From DAOTWC01 sp048499435 (lineage in GTDB: Bacteria > Chloroflexota > Anaerolineae > Aggregatilineales > Phototrophicaceae), in assembly GCA_048499435.1 (NCBI GenBank), contig JASNZW010000001.1, forward strand, positions 434,001-498,000: DNA of 64,000 nt, given 5' to 3'. Of the stretch, positions 27,200-36,215 are shown piece by piece. The position numbers and the translations under genes are program-made. Each line of letters begins with the position of its first letter. Within the stretch, counting starts at the first letter, position 1. The notes below the pieces were generated by a model. The model was not told where the DNA came from, did not search any database, and saw nothing but the letters and a program-made list of their open reading frames with translations.

Positions 27200-28897
27200 T
27201 CAGCCGCCTTGAAGCTTCTGCATCAACTTGATGCAGTATTCGTTTTCAGTTTCAATATCTAATCCGCGCATCACAACCTCCATCGCTTTATCCGTCTGAT
27301 TGCGATGCATGTAGAGCCATCCAAGTCGGGAGCAGTCTGTAGCGTCTGCCTCATCCAAGCGGTTCTCCATCAAATCAATAAGTGTGTTAATAATCTGATT
27401 TTTCTCACCTTCATCAAAATAAAATCCTGGTTGACGAACGATGCTGTTAAATCGATTCACAGCGTTGCTGATAACCTCATACTCAATGTTTTGTGTCTGT
27501 GCAAGCTGAATGTGCGCAAACAATTCATCACTGTAGCGACTATGGACTGAATAAAGCTGAGTCAATCGCTGCCAAACAAGCTTTCTGCCTTCAGGGTCAT
27601 CTGAAAACTCTAAATATCGCTTCAGCATTTCCTCGCCCTGATCAGCTTGTCCAGCTTGTATGTAAAGATTTGCCAAGAGCCGCCAGACATAAGCGTATCT
27701 CTTTGCTATGAACTCAAGTATATGAATGAATTGCTCGATATCATCTTTGCCGCTTAAAACACGCTGTTCAATTTCTCGAAATAGCCGCCGGATGCGCGGT
27801 TCAATACCATGTCTAATGTCTGACTCCTGCGTGGCTCCAAAAAACCTTAGTAGTTCAGTATCCGCCTGTATCGCCATTTGCATACGACTAACCGACAGTT
27901 TTCTTTGACCAAACTGCATAGCAACAAGCGGAACTGCCAGAAAGGTCTCATCGTCCGTAGTCGATACAGTTTTTTCGATGAGGGAGCTGTTGCTAAGATC
28001 TTCTATAGCTTGAGATACCTCCATTTGTTCATTCGTTGGCCTCAGCAATACCGCTTCTATTGCAGTTTGAGCAACGAGAGATTTCCAGTTGCATAACGTT
28101 AGAAAAACACGTTGAGCCGCCAATGAAAGACGAGAGTAAGTACGTTCAAATAGCGCATCCAGCATATCATCTCTGCTGGAAATGATCCTATCAATATTCT
28201 GAAGACGCCCAGCTTTTCTAATCTCTCCCATTAGAATCTTGATAATGTATGGGTGCCCATCTGATTCGGTATAGAGAGCTTCTACGTACTCAGGTGACAG
28301 TAAATGTCCAATGCCGAGTTGTCCAGCTGTAACATCAATTAGTGTTCTGCATTCATCTGGAGACATACCGAACAGCTCAACCGGGTAGTCCCCTTTAAAC
28401 TCTCTGAAGCGTGTAGTGATGAGCGCTTTGTTTGGCAAACGCAGGTAGTTGTCGATCCAGTAATACAGCTCTACAGGACTCTTTACCGTCTCAAAATTGT
28501 CGAAGACAAAAAGAATCTTGCCAAGGTCGGATTTACCCATGTTGCTCCGTAAAAACTCAATAGCATTGAAGCCTTCCGCATGTATAGCTTCATAGCTCAA
28601 CAGGTAAGGCGCAATCAGACGAGCGAATTCCTCCGCAATATCCCGTTCGGTGAGAATGTGTGGTTGTACTTGCTTTGCGCCATCAGGAAGAAGATCAATG
28701 TCGCGTGCGCTAAACCAGAGAATGGCGTCAAACTTTTCTTCCTCTGCTAAACGGTTCAACACCTCTAGGGCCAGCCATGTCTTGCCAATGCCTCCCCTCC
28801 CAATAAGCGTGATGATTCTATGTTGGTTGTCTTCTACGAGTTCCCTAGTAAGACTGTTCTCTGGCGGAGTGCGGGAAACCTTTTTGGCGTAGCGGAA
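27200..28897 (-). pseudogene. NB-ARC/STAND NTPase, C-terminal part (split by the IS3 element)
   Basis: Read from the IS border at 28897 the frame is open: RYAKKVSRTPPENSLTREL, then Walker A LIGRGGIGKTWLALEVL, Walker B KILFVFDNFE, the ALITTRF sensor motif and GHPYIIKILMG (GxP motif), then a long helical repeat region to the natural stop at 27200. The next Met would be after Walker A, so without its front part the ATPase is dead. The N-terminal part is on the far side of the IS at 30134-31085. STAND proteins act as ATP-switched sensors, many in defence or signalling. See the frame analysis in the findings. Confidence 0.8.
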
Positions 28898-28960
28898 TGA
28901 CCTTACCCCAGTTTAGCGGACGGAGAAAATGTCCGTTAGACTGAGCGTAAGGAGAGGACG

Positions 28961-29248
28961 ATGGGACGCTACAAGAAGTACACCGAGGAGTTCAAGCGGG
29001 ACGTATTGGCGATGGTGGCGGAGAAGACGCGGACGATTGCGCAGATCGAACGCGACCTGGATCTGACGCCAGGACTGATCTACAAGTGGCAGCAGCGCTA
29101 CCGGGTGCAGGACGAACGGCTGGAACCGAGCGAAGCGCGGGCGGAGCAAGCGGAACTGCGGCGGTTGAAGCGCGAGCTGGAGATCGTCAAGCAGGAGCGG
29201 GATATCCTAAAAAAAGCCATTCAGGTGTTCTCGCGGAGGGAGTCGTGA
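28961..29248 (+). CDS. IS3 transposase OrfA
   Basis: 95 aa. Helix-turn-helix (YTEEFKRDVLAMVAEKTRTIAQIERDLDL), then a leucine-zipper-like stretch (AELRRLKRELEIVKQERDILKKAI). A heptamer AAAAAAA at 29209-29215 lies in the correct phase (CTA AAA AAA) for -1 ribosomal slippage into the OrfB frame, which would give the OrfAB fusion transposase. OrfA alone normally represses transposition. Confidence 0.92.
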   Translation: MGRYKKYTEEFKRDVLAMVAEKTRTIAQIERDLDLTPGLIYKWQQRYRVQDERLEPSEARAEQAELRRLKRELEIVKQERDILKKAIQVFSRRES

Positions 29249-30099
29249 GCCGCTACCGGTTCATCGCCGAACAGCGGACAGTATATCCCCTACGTCGGCT
29301 GTGTGCGGTGCTCAAAGTGTCAGTGAGCGGGTTCTACGACTGGCTGAAGCGGAAACCAAGTCCCCGTGCACAAGCCAACCAGGAGCTAAGCGTGCGGATC
29401 CGGGCCATTCATGAGGCGAGCCGACAGACTTATGGCGTGCTGCGTGTTCAGGCGGAGCTACGGGCACAAGGTGAACGGGTGGGCAAGCAGCGGATTGCGC
29501 GGCTGATGCGCGAGACGGGTTTATTGACCAAAGGGCGGCGGCGCTTCAAGACGACCACCCGGCGGGACGAGACACACCGACGTGCACCGAACGTGCTGGC
29601 GGGCGATTTTACGGCCAGGCGACCCAACGAAAAGTGGTTGTCGGATATCACCTACATCCCGACACACGAGGGATGGCTGTATCTGGCAGGCATTCAGGAC
29701 GTGTTTTCGCGGCGGATTGTCGGCTGGTCAATGAGTGAGCGCCAGACCAAAACACTGGTCTGTGACGCGTGGAAGCTGGCGGTGGGGCAGCGCGGCACGC
29801 CCGGCTTGCATCACTCTGACCAGGGCAGCCAGTACACCAGCGACGACTATCTGCGCCTGCTGGAGAACGACCAGGTGACCCTCAGCATGAGTGACGTCGG
29901 GCGCTGCTATGACAACGCCATGCAGGAGAGCTTCTGGGGAACGCTGAAGACCGAGTGCGCCGACCGTCCGTTTCCGACCCGCGCGGCAGCACGCGCAGCG
30001 ATCTTCGAGTACATCGAGGTATGGTACAACCGTCAGCGGCGGCACTCAGCCTTGGGCTATCTCAGCCCTGCTGAGTTCGAGCAACTCGCTTGCCCCTGA
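29245..30099 (+). CDS. IS3 transposase OrfB (DDE integrase)
   Basis: 284 aa counted from GTG 29245, which overlaps the orfA stop (GTGA); the frame is open upstream past the slippery heptamer, so the fused product is likely the active one. HTH_21-like segment (RAIHEASRQTYGVLRVQAEL), then the DDE core: KWLSDITYIPT, GLHHSDQGSQYTSDDY and the Glu in DNAMQESFWGTLKTE. Intact by eye. Confidence 0.93.
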   Translation: MSRYRFIAEQRTVYPLRRLCAVLKVSVSGFYDWLKRKPSPRAQANQELSVRIRAIHEASRQTYGVLRVQAELRAQGERVGKQRIARLMRETGLLTKGRRRFKTTTRRDETHRRAPNVLAGDFTARRPNEKWLSDITYIPTHEGWLYLAGIQDVFSRRIVGWSMSERQTKTLVCDAWKLAVGQRGTPGLHHSDQGSQYTSDDYLRLLENDQVTLSMSDVGRCYDNAMQESFWGTLKTECADRPFPTRAAARAAIFEYIEVWYNRQRRHSALGYLSPAEFEQLACP

Positions 30100-30133
30100 C
30101 ATTCTTGCCGTCCGTTGAATCGGGGTTAGGTCA

Positions 30134-31085
30134 GAAGATTGGCAATAGTGTTGCCGCCTTCACCGTGCTGCTGCATTTCCGCAAGCCCTTGTGTTTCACT
30201 TAGTGGAAGCTTTGTGATCGGGTTCAGATATGGTATAGCATCCTCATAACGTTTATTGTTTGTCGAGTAACACAGCACCTCAAACCGCTTACTAGTGAAA
30301 CCACCATTAGGTAGAAAAACATCCTTGGTATTCGGATCAAAAAAGACCATATCAACACGTCGTAATGACCCCGGATCGCCGTTATTGCCAAAGTGGATGT
30401 ACACCCCTTCAGGATAGGTGTAGTCCATACCTTCTCGCGTTTTTAGAAAGTCGAGTGATGAGGCGCTTTCCGTCCAACGAATGATGTGATATTTGCGTCT
30501 TAGTGTGGGGCTTAGGTAAGCCCATCCCCTCTGAAATAACAGAAAATTATCCTGAATAAGCTGGATTGACCCATGTAAATCTTCACATAACTGAGCTAGT
30601 TGTCTTCCAGACGGAGCGCCATGTGCACGAGCTTTGTTTCTAAGTTCTGCGAAGATCCTGAACCAGATACGTCCAGAGACTCTTGTTGGCAGTTTTTCGC
30701 TATTAGGTTCGACCTGCTTGAGACAGTTGTCTAGGAGCACGACACTCTCATACTGCCATTCGCCGGATTTGCTTCTCTGTGTTAGTTGATTGGCTTCATT
30801 TCCTTGCCCGGTGATATGTGAGATCAGATATTGCGCAGGGACACCTGACAGCACTTCATCGATAGCTCTTGCCCAATCGCCGACGCCATCGGCACGAACC
30901 AGTTGGTGTTTCAATCTGTACTGCTGGCGCTCTCTAGTATCATCAACAGCAGCTACCATACCGGCAGCCACCAGTTTCGTGAGCATCTCACCAAGGTACA
31001 TCAACGAGTTGAAGTAGGCGACTTCTGAGTTTTCATATTCAACTTGGATTTGTTCCCACATCCGGTCGAAGGGTGTAAATCGCAT
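30134..31085 (-). pseudogene. NB-ARC/STAND protein, N-terminal part (split by the IS3 element)
   Basis: ATG 31085; native codons run to the IS border at 30134, and a stop is met inside the IS at 30126. The stretch MRFTPFDRMWEQIQVEYENSE..., RNKARAHGAPSG and YTYPEGVYIHFGN matches the N-terminal domain I recall from a family of NB-ARC proteins in which it precedes the ATPase in one chain. The residues at the border (GEGGNTIANL) correspond to the linker before the ATPase. Together with 27200-28897 it would make a protein of roughly 880 residues. As it stands it encodes an orphan domain of unknown activity. Confidence 0.75.
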
Positions 31086-31137
31086 GTACTTTGTCCTGAT
31101 CAGCTATCTACATAATGAATACAGCTTTGTGATTTAT

Positions 31138-31419
31138 TTAAGCATCTGTGAGTTCACGGCGCAACTTCTTGCTCACCCGTAACGTCACTCGCTGGATGAT
31201 GCGCGGGGCTTCGCCAGTGGTGAGCGTTCCGCGCTGTTCGCCCCGGTCAATGGTCTGAGTTTCTAGCACAAGAAAATTCTCCAGCTCGATCCTGCCACCA
31301 GCGACGAGTTCCTCCGTCCACACATCGACCAGCGTTTCCAGCACCAACTGTACATCGCGGTTCTTCAAGCGGGTGCGCCGCCCAATCTCGCGCACCATCC
31401 GGTTCTTCGTCAGCGTCAT
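31138..31419 (-). CDS. HU/IHF-like DNA-binding protein, copy 2
   Basis: 93 aa. KNRMVREIGRRTRLKNRDVQLVLETLVDVWTEEL, then RIELENFLVLETQTI and a RVTLRVSKKLRREL ending follow HU: helix pair, beta arm, closing helix. The arm has TGEAPRI where HU has a proline-tipped arm. The ATG overlaps the stop of the coupling-protein gene (ATGA, 31419-31416). Same family position as the HU-like gene at 18178-18486, so both mobilisation modules carry one. Confidence 0.7.
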   Translation of the reverse strand: MTLTKNRMVREIGRRTRLKNRDVQLVLETLVDVWTEELVAGGRIELENFLVLETQTIDRGEQRGTLTTGEAPRIIQRVTLRVSKKLRRELTDA

Positions 31420-33428
31420 GGCGTCACCTCCATGTTCGCTAGCAGCGCCTGACGCTGGACGCGCAGCGCGTCCAGCGCCGCCAGCCGCACACCGTCCCCA
31501 GCCTGCGCCTGCGCCTCGGCAGCGATCTTCGCCATCACCGCCGCTGCCGCCCGGTCGAGGAGCGGCGGCGGTTCGTTCACGGGCGGGTCAGCCGGACGTG
31601 CGTCCACCGACACGCCGCGCGCCAGCAGCAGCGGCTGGCTGTCCGCGCTGGCCTGCCGCCGCCGCCGCCAGTCCTCGCGCTCGTAGAAGCGCGTCAGCCG
31701 CGCGTGGAGCACCACCTGCGTGGCAAACCCCGCCTCGACATAACGCGCGAAGATGGTGCAATTGCCTGCCTGCGGCGTCACCACCTCGTCCACCGTCAGC
31801 AGCGGACGCTGGCGCAGATGGCTGTTCGGGTCATCGCAATTGGCGTCGGTGGTGGCCGTGCCGCTGGCCTTGCTGTAGAACTCGGCGGTGTCGGCGTCGC
31901 AGCCGCCGTAGATCACCTGCGTCGCCAGGCCGGTGAACAGCGCCTGCGTGCCCTCGCTGCCGTAGATCAAGTGGAACTGCCCCTTGGTCTGCGCGCCGAT
32001 CAGGATCGAGATGCGCCGCTTGCGCACCAGATTGACATCGGCCACCAGGCTGTCGAGCCTGCCCAGCGTCGGGAACTCGTCCAGGATCACGCCGACGGGC
32101 ACGGGCAGCGGGCCGCGATTGCGCTCGCCGATGGTATCCAGGTCGAGCATGAGTTTGCGTAGCGTCGCGCCCAGATACGAAGCGTAGACGGCACGCATCC
32201 TGCCGGGGCAGGTCAGCACGACGACGGTGGGCTGCTCAACGATCAGCGCCGCGTCGAAGTCCGAGGCGGCGGTGTTGGCGCGCACTTCGGTGGAGGCCCA
32301 GCCGGTGAGCGCCGTCGCCAGCGTCGCCACCACGTTGGAGGCGACCTTGCCGTCCGATCCCACCGAGGCGATGAAGCTGTTGGCCAGCAGCGCTGCATCA
32401 TCCTTCTTCGCCGCCAGCGTGCGCGCCAGCGCCTTCAGATCGTTCATGGCGTTGTAGATGTCGCCCAGGTTGTCGAAGCGGATCAGGCTGGCCGCCAGCA
32501 GCGCGGTGGCACTGTCCGTCCAAAAGCGGTTGTCACCCTGCGCTGACGGCACGAGCACATCAGCGATGGCGCGGGCATCCGACACGTTGTCAATCCCTTC
32601 GGCCAGGTTGTAGCGCGGGCCGGTGATCGCGGTCGGGTCGTGCACGACGACCAGATGGCGCATCGCGGAAGCGATCTGCAGCACATGCCCGGTGATCTCC
32701 CCCTGTGGGTCGGCCACGATCAGCGAATGCCCGGCCAGCATCCGGTCGGCGATGGCAGGCAGGATGATGCCCTGCGTCTTGCCCGAACCGGGACCGCCCA
32801 GCGTCAGGATGCCGCGCGCGATGTCCTCGCCGCTCAGGGCGAAACGCCCACTCCCCAGGTCGAGCCGCCGCCGGTTCTCGCCCCAGAACGCGCCCAGCAG
32901 CGCCAGCCCGTCGGGGTCAGCGCGGCGGAAGCGGCGGTACTCGCGCAGTGTGCAGAAGTGTGATGACCCCAGCGCACCGCGCTTCACCTGCGGCGTCCGC
33001 AGCCGGTCCACCCGTTCGCGCAGCCAGCCGCCGCTGCGGATGCCGCTGTGCAGGCCGAGCGTCACCATGAACACCAGCACTGCCAGCAGGACACCAAAGA
33101 GCAGCAGTCGGGTGGCATTCACACCGGGCGGCGCGCCGGTGATGAACTGCGCCAGGGCGCTGTTCGACTGCCGTCCGCGCATAGGTTGGATCGCCAGCTC
33201 GCTCATCAGTGTCAGGTAGACGGCGGTCACGCCCAGGATGACGATCCCGTGCGCGACCAGCCGCACACCGCGTTTCCAGCCGCTGAGGGCTGTCCCATCG
33301 CTCGTGCGCTGGATGCCCGCTCCCAGCAGCGCCGCCACCGCCACCGGTGCCATCAGCGACAGGCATAGCAGCGGTGCGATCAGGCCACCGAGCACCACCC
33401 GGCCTTCGGTGAAGAGCCAGTAGAGCAT
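31416..33428 (-). CDS. VirD4/TraG-type conjugative coupling protein
   Basis: 670 aa. Two N-terminal membrane blocks (residues ~10-38 and 58-78, then ~107-127), Walker A GGPGSGKT at 211-218, Walker B GVILDEFPTLG at about 446-456, and the T4CP signature LIGAQTKGQF with DADTAEFYSKASG following. These ATPases sit in the inner membrane and feed the relaxase-DNA complex into a secretion channel. The channel genes are not in the window. Order on the minus strand: RHH, relaxase 2, small membrane protein, this gene, HU-like. Confidence 0.93.
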   Translation of the reverse strand: MLYWLFTEGRVVLGGLIAPLLCLSLMAPVAVAALLGAGIQRTSDGTALSGWKRGVRLVAHGIVILGVTAVYLTLMSELAIQPMRGRQSNSALAQFITGAPPGVNATRLLLFGVLLAVLVFMVTLGLHSGIRSGGWLRERVDRLRTPQVKRGALGSSHFCTLREYRRFRRADPDGLALLGAFWGENRRRLDLGSGRFALSGEDIARGILTLGGPGSGKTQGIILPAIADRMLAGHSLIVADPQGEITGHVLQIASAMRHLVVVHDPTAITGPRYNLAEGIDNVSDARAIADVLVPSAQGDNRFWTDSATALLAASLIRFDNLGDIYNAMNDLKALARTLAAKKDDAALLANSFIASVGSDGKVASNVVATLATALTGWASTEVRANTAASDFDAALIVEQPTVVVLTCPGRMRAVYASYLGATLRKLMLDLDTIGERNRGPLPVPVGVILDEFPTLGRLDSLVADVNLVRKRRISILIGAQTKGQFHLIYGSEGTQALFTGLATQVIYGGCDADTAEFYSKASGTATTDANCDDPNSHLRQRPLLTVDEVVTPQAGNCTIFARYVEAGFATQVVLHARLTRFYEREDWRRRRQASADSQPLLLARGVSVDARPADPPVNEPPPLLDRAAAAVMAKIAAEAQAQAGDGVRLAALDALRVQRQALLANMEVTP

Positions 33429-33431
33429 GTG

Positions 33432-33617
33432 TCAGCCCGTCTCCGTGTAGTAAGCGAAACGATACTCTGCCGTCGCCAGCAGCGCGGTAGCCAGCGCGCA
33501 CACGTAGAGCGCCTCCCACACCCCCAACCCGGCCAGCCTCCCGACAGCCGCCCCGACGAGGATGAGCGTCACCAGGCAGAACCCGCCCAGCAGCGCGTGC
33601 CTTTTCAGCCGCACCAT
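33432..33617 (-). CDS. Small two-helix membrane protein
   Basis: 61 aa. Two hydrophobic helices (HALLGGFCLVTLILVGAAVG and WEALYVCALATALLATA) with a basic N-terminus. It lies between relaxase 2 and the coupling protein with gaps of 13 and 3 bases. Probably an accessory membrane component of transfer; no family recognised. Confidence 0.65.
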   Translation of the reverse strand: MVRLKRHALLGGFCLVTLILVGAAVGRLAGLGVWEALYVCALATALLATAEYRFAYYTETG

Positions 33618-33630
33618 GTAACCCCTCCCC

Positions 33631-34296
33631 TCACCGCCGCCCGAACCAGGCGTCCAGGTCGTTCATGTCAGGCGGCTCCGGCTCGATCTGTGGCGCATCT
33701 TCGCGCAGCCGCCGCCACTCCGGGCCAGCGATGTCATCCAGCGCCGCGCTGAAATGCTGGCTGGCGATGTCGCGGAAGAGCGCGTCGTGTCCGCGTTCCT
33801 TGTTGTTGTACACCGCTGCCCGATCCGCACCGGGCAGCGGCGCAGTTCCCGGCAGCACAACGTGCGTGTGCAGCTGCTGCATCCCGGCCTCGTCGGTCTC
33901 GCGGTCATGCAGGATGTAGGCGTACTCGGCGACGTCGAAACCGCGCGCCTGGTAGTAATCCTCGACGATGCGCTCGGTCAGGTTGCACACCAGCTCGCGC
34001 CGCTGATCTCCCGGCACGAGCGCCATCAGGTCGGGCGCGGGCGAGATCACCCACGTCCACGCCAGCACGTGCTTGCTCTGGAGCGCGTCGCTGCGCTTGA
34101 GGATATCGCGCCAGTGGACGCCCATCCCCCGATCCTGCCAGCGCTCATAGTCCCGGCTTGCGGCAAGCTGGTTCTGCACTTTGTCCCGATATTGCAGATA
34201 CTTGAGCGTAGAACTCAGCCCCTTGTAACCGGTGCCGCGCCCCCGGCGCTGCGTGCCCTTGTAGGCAAAGTCTACGACGATGATGGCCTTGCTCAC
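33631..34296 (-). CDS. Relaxase-like HUH nuclease, copy 2
   Basis: 221 aa. Homologue of the protein at 16877-17875, with shared YLQYR (Tyr33/Tyr36), RWQDRGMG, ALQSKHVL, PDLMALV, His130 in ILHDRETDE and the HxH pair at 143/145 in LHTHVVLPGT. Shorter than copy 1 by about 110 C-terminal residues, so it may be the bare nuclease domain. Its ATG overlaps the RHH stop by four bases. Beside a T4CP, this is the copy best placed to act in transfer. Confidence 0.68.
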   Translation of the reverse strand: MSKAIIVVDFAYKGTQRRGRGTGYKGLSSTLKYLQYRDKVQNQLAASRDYERWQDRGMGVHWRDILKRSDALQSKHVLAWTWVISPAPDLMALVPGDQRRELVCNLTERIVEDYYQARGFDVAEYAYILHDRETDEAGMQQLHTHVVLPGTAPLPGADRAAVYNNKERGHDALFRDIASQHFSAALDDIAGPEWRRLREDAPQIEPEPPDMNDLDAWFGRR

Positions 34297-34670
34297 CGCT
34301 CAGGCGTCTTCAGCTCGCGCACGGCGGCAATCTGCGCCAGCAGCGTGTCACCATCGCGCCGGGCGGCGATGATCGCCTCGGCAATACGCTCCGCGCCGCG
34401 CTCCGGGTCGAGCGCCGCCAGCAGATAGAGGACGACGTTGAGGTGGAAGGTCAGCGCCGCTTCCAGCCGGTCAATGCGATCCTGAAACGACTTCTGGAAG
34501 TGCTTACGGCTGCCGATGATGTCTTCCTGGTTGTCCAGATACAGGCGCACCGCCTCGCGGATGAGGTCAGCTTCGGTGGTGTCGCGCGGCTGTTTGCTGA
34601 CCAGCAGCGCCAGCCGGTCACGCATCTCCTGCGTCATGGTGATGCTGCGGCGGACGGTCTTCCTCGACAT
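34293..34670 (-). CDS. Ribbon-helix-helix relaxosome accessory protein, copy 2
   Basis: 125 aa. The N-terminal strand TVRRSITMTQEM and helices with EADLIREAVRLYLDNQEDIIGSRK match copy 1 at 17879-18181; the C-terminal half is a helical/coiled region that also contains a hydrophobic stretch (FHLNVVLYLLAAL). First gene of the second mobilisation unit. Upstream (34671-34823) is the GTACCGGTAC palindrome near 34745, a possible operator. Confidence 0.72.
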   Translation of the reverse strand: MSRKTVRRSITMTQEMRDRLALLVSKQPRDTTEADLIREAVRLYLDNQEDIIGSRKHFQKSFQDRIDRLEAALTFHLNVVLYLLAALDPERGAERIAEAIIAARRDGDTLLAQIAAVRELKTPER

Positions 34671-34823
34671 CAGATGGCTCCCCGCTGTGTCTCTCCCACT
34701 TCCATTATCCCGCAGCGCGACTCCCGTACCGCCCCAGAATTACAGTACCGGTACGTCAAAGGTGGGGATCAGTCCTTAATTCATTGTGTAAGCACAGAAC
34801 AAGGATATGCAGTAAGACCCACT

Positions 34824-35261
34824 GTGCCCGACGCCGCCGCCATCCGCGCCCGCCTAGAAAGCCTGATTGCCGAGACCAGCATCACCCCGCCGGATGGTCT
34901 ACTTAAGGAGCGCGGCGGGATCATCACACAGCTACCGGCCCCGGAGATAGCCTCGGTGGGCACCGTACGCGCCGGGAATAAGAAAGTCCTGACCGCGCTC
35001 AAGCGCGAGCTACAGAAGCCCGGGTTAAGCCCAAAGAAGGTTGACGAGCATCTCGGCTCTATCACGGCTTTCGCCGATAGGCTGCTGGAGCAAACGCCGC
35101 CGGTGTTCCTGCTGGACGCCACCCCTGCCCTGCTGGCCGACTACGATGCGCAGAACGCCGTCAACTCAGTGAGCTTCAAGCGCTTCATCCGCTTCCTGCG
35201 CGATACAGGCCGCGTGGACCCAGACGAGGCCGAGGCGCTGCTGGCGGTGGTCAAGCGCTGA
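34824..35261 (+). CDS. Hypothetical protein, possibly helical DNA-binding
   Basis: 145 aa from GTG 34824, the first plausible start within the part that looks coding; the same frame is open upstream but overlaps the RHH gene in antisense. Contains a basic helical segment (NKKVLTALKRELQKPGLSPKKVDEHLGSITAFADRLL) and VSFKRFIRFLRDTGRVDPDEAEALL. No family recognised. Divergent from the mobilisation unit. Confidence 0.5.
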   Translation: MPDAAAIRARLESLIAETSITPPDGLLKERGGIITQLPAPEIASVGTVRAGNKKVLTALKRELQKPGLSPKKVDEHLGSITAFADRLLEQTPPVFLLDATPALLADYDAQNAVNSVSFKRFIRFLRDTGRVDPDEAEALLAVVKR

Positions 35262-35324
35262 GCATAGCTTGAAAATATTTTCAGGCCGGGGCCATGTTCA
35301 CGTTCGGTTATGACGCGGACAGGG

Positions 35325-35870
35325 TCAGGAAACGGCTTCGTACTGCGCTCTGAAACCCCGGTTCGGGCCGGCTGCCAGCCCGCCGACGACTGCTGTACTT
35401 GTGGACGGCCCCTGGCGCAGATTCACGCCGCTGGTGGCACGAACTGTCTCGGTCAGCGGCTCAGCGTTGGTCGGTACGGCGCTTTCTATCGCAACATCCC
35501 CGAACAGGACAAAGAGCACATTCTGTCCGGGCAGCGCGTCGGGTAGATTGGCCTGTAAGCGCATCAGGGCAATGCCCCATTCGGACACGGCGGTATTCAT
35601 CGAACTGAGCTGCACGCGGCGGATCGCTGCCACATCTTCGATGTCGCCGGGATTATCCAGCGCCAGGGAATCAACCCCGTCCTGGGGGTCGGCTTGCAGG
35701 TTCACATTGCCATAGCAGATTTCATTGCGCCCAGTCGCGCCGCAGGCATCTCCGGCCAGGTCAAGCGCCGACTGCACGATTACCGGACAGGTGGTGTCAT
35801 CCTGTCCTTGAACGATACCAGCGGCCAGGAGCAGTGCGGCCACCAGGACCAACATGCGTAAGGTCTTCAC
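35325..35870 (-). CDS. Secreted SH3-like (SH3b) protein, C-terminus likely truncated
   Basis: 181 aa. A signal peptide (residues 1-22, LVLVAALLLAAGIVQG) leads a domain with paired cysteines (TCPVIVQSAL...ACGATGRNEICYGN) that I recall in secreted Anaerolineae proteins. Near the C-terminus ATSGVNLRQGPSTSTAVVGGLAAG is the start of a bacterial SH3 repeat, but the protein ends 13 residues later in PNRGFRAQYEAVS, whereas an SH3b needs about 30 more. A frameshift or deletion near 35380 is likely. Confidence 0.65.
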   Translation of the reverse strand: MKTLRMLVLVAALLLAAGIVQGQDDTTCPVIVQSALDLAGDACGATGRNEICYGNVNLQADPQDGVDSLALDNPGDIEDVAAIRRVQLSSMNTAVSEWGIALMRLQANLPDALPGQNVLFVLFGDVAIESAVPTNAEPLTETVRATSGVNLRQGPSTSTAVVGGLAAGPNRGFRAQYEAVS

Positions 35871-36193
35871 TATCCCCCCTGAGATATGTTTCTATCCAGG
35901 GTAGGCGCGCTGCAGCTGAGCGGCCACTGACAGTGTACATGTCATCACGGTGAACAGCCTCACCAGCGGGTCGGAGCGCGTTTCGGGTGAGGTCACAAAA
36001 AGGTCGTATCGTGGCAAAAAACCGGTATTCGCGGTGCTGCCCGGCGATATTGGGCTGTGTTGCCGGCTCAGGAACGCACCGTGGGTGCGTTCGGTCAGCG
36101 TGGTTAACCGCGCTGACATGCTGACCAGCACGCAGTGGCCTGGTCAGCGGTGCGTCACGTGGGCGTGGCGCACCAGCCCCTCCGGCTTGAGGA
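35871..36193. other. Intergenic stretch, nothing recognised
   Basis: It holds the upstream region of the secreted protein (minus strand) and no convincing gene, repeat or hairpin that I can support. The structured elements begin at 36194. Confidence 0.4.
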
Positions 36194-36214
36194 GCGAGCT
36201 ATGTTTTAGCTCGC
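36194..36214. other. Stem-loop shared with the 18.6 kb hairpin cluster
   Basis: GCGAGCT and AGCTCGC enclose ATGTTTT. Together with the preceding CTTGAGG (36186-36192) it matches CTTGAG-CAGCGAGC-GTTTTA-GCTCGC at 18651-18676 apart from small changes, so the two sites are related in sequence. Confidence 0.55.
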
Positions 36215-36215
36215 G

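Larger units (their letters stand above)
28898..30133 (+). mobile_element. IS3-family insertion sequence, copy 1 (1236 bp)
   Basis: Imperfect terminal repeats: left end TGACCTTACCCCAGTTTAG, right end (other strand) TGACCTAACCCCGATTCAA. Flanked by a 3-bp direct repeat GAA (28895-28897 and 30134-30136), the usual IS3 target duplication. Contains orfA and orfB. An inverted copy of the same length lies at 38765-40000. Confidence 0.93.
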
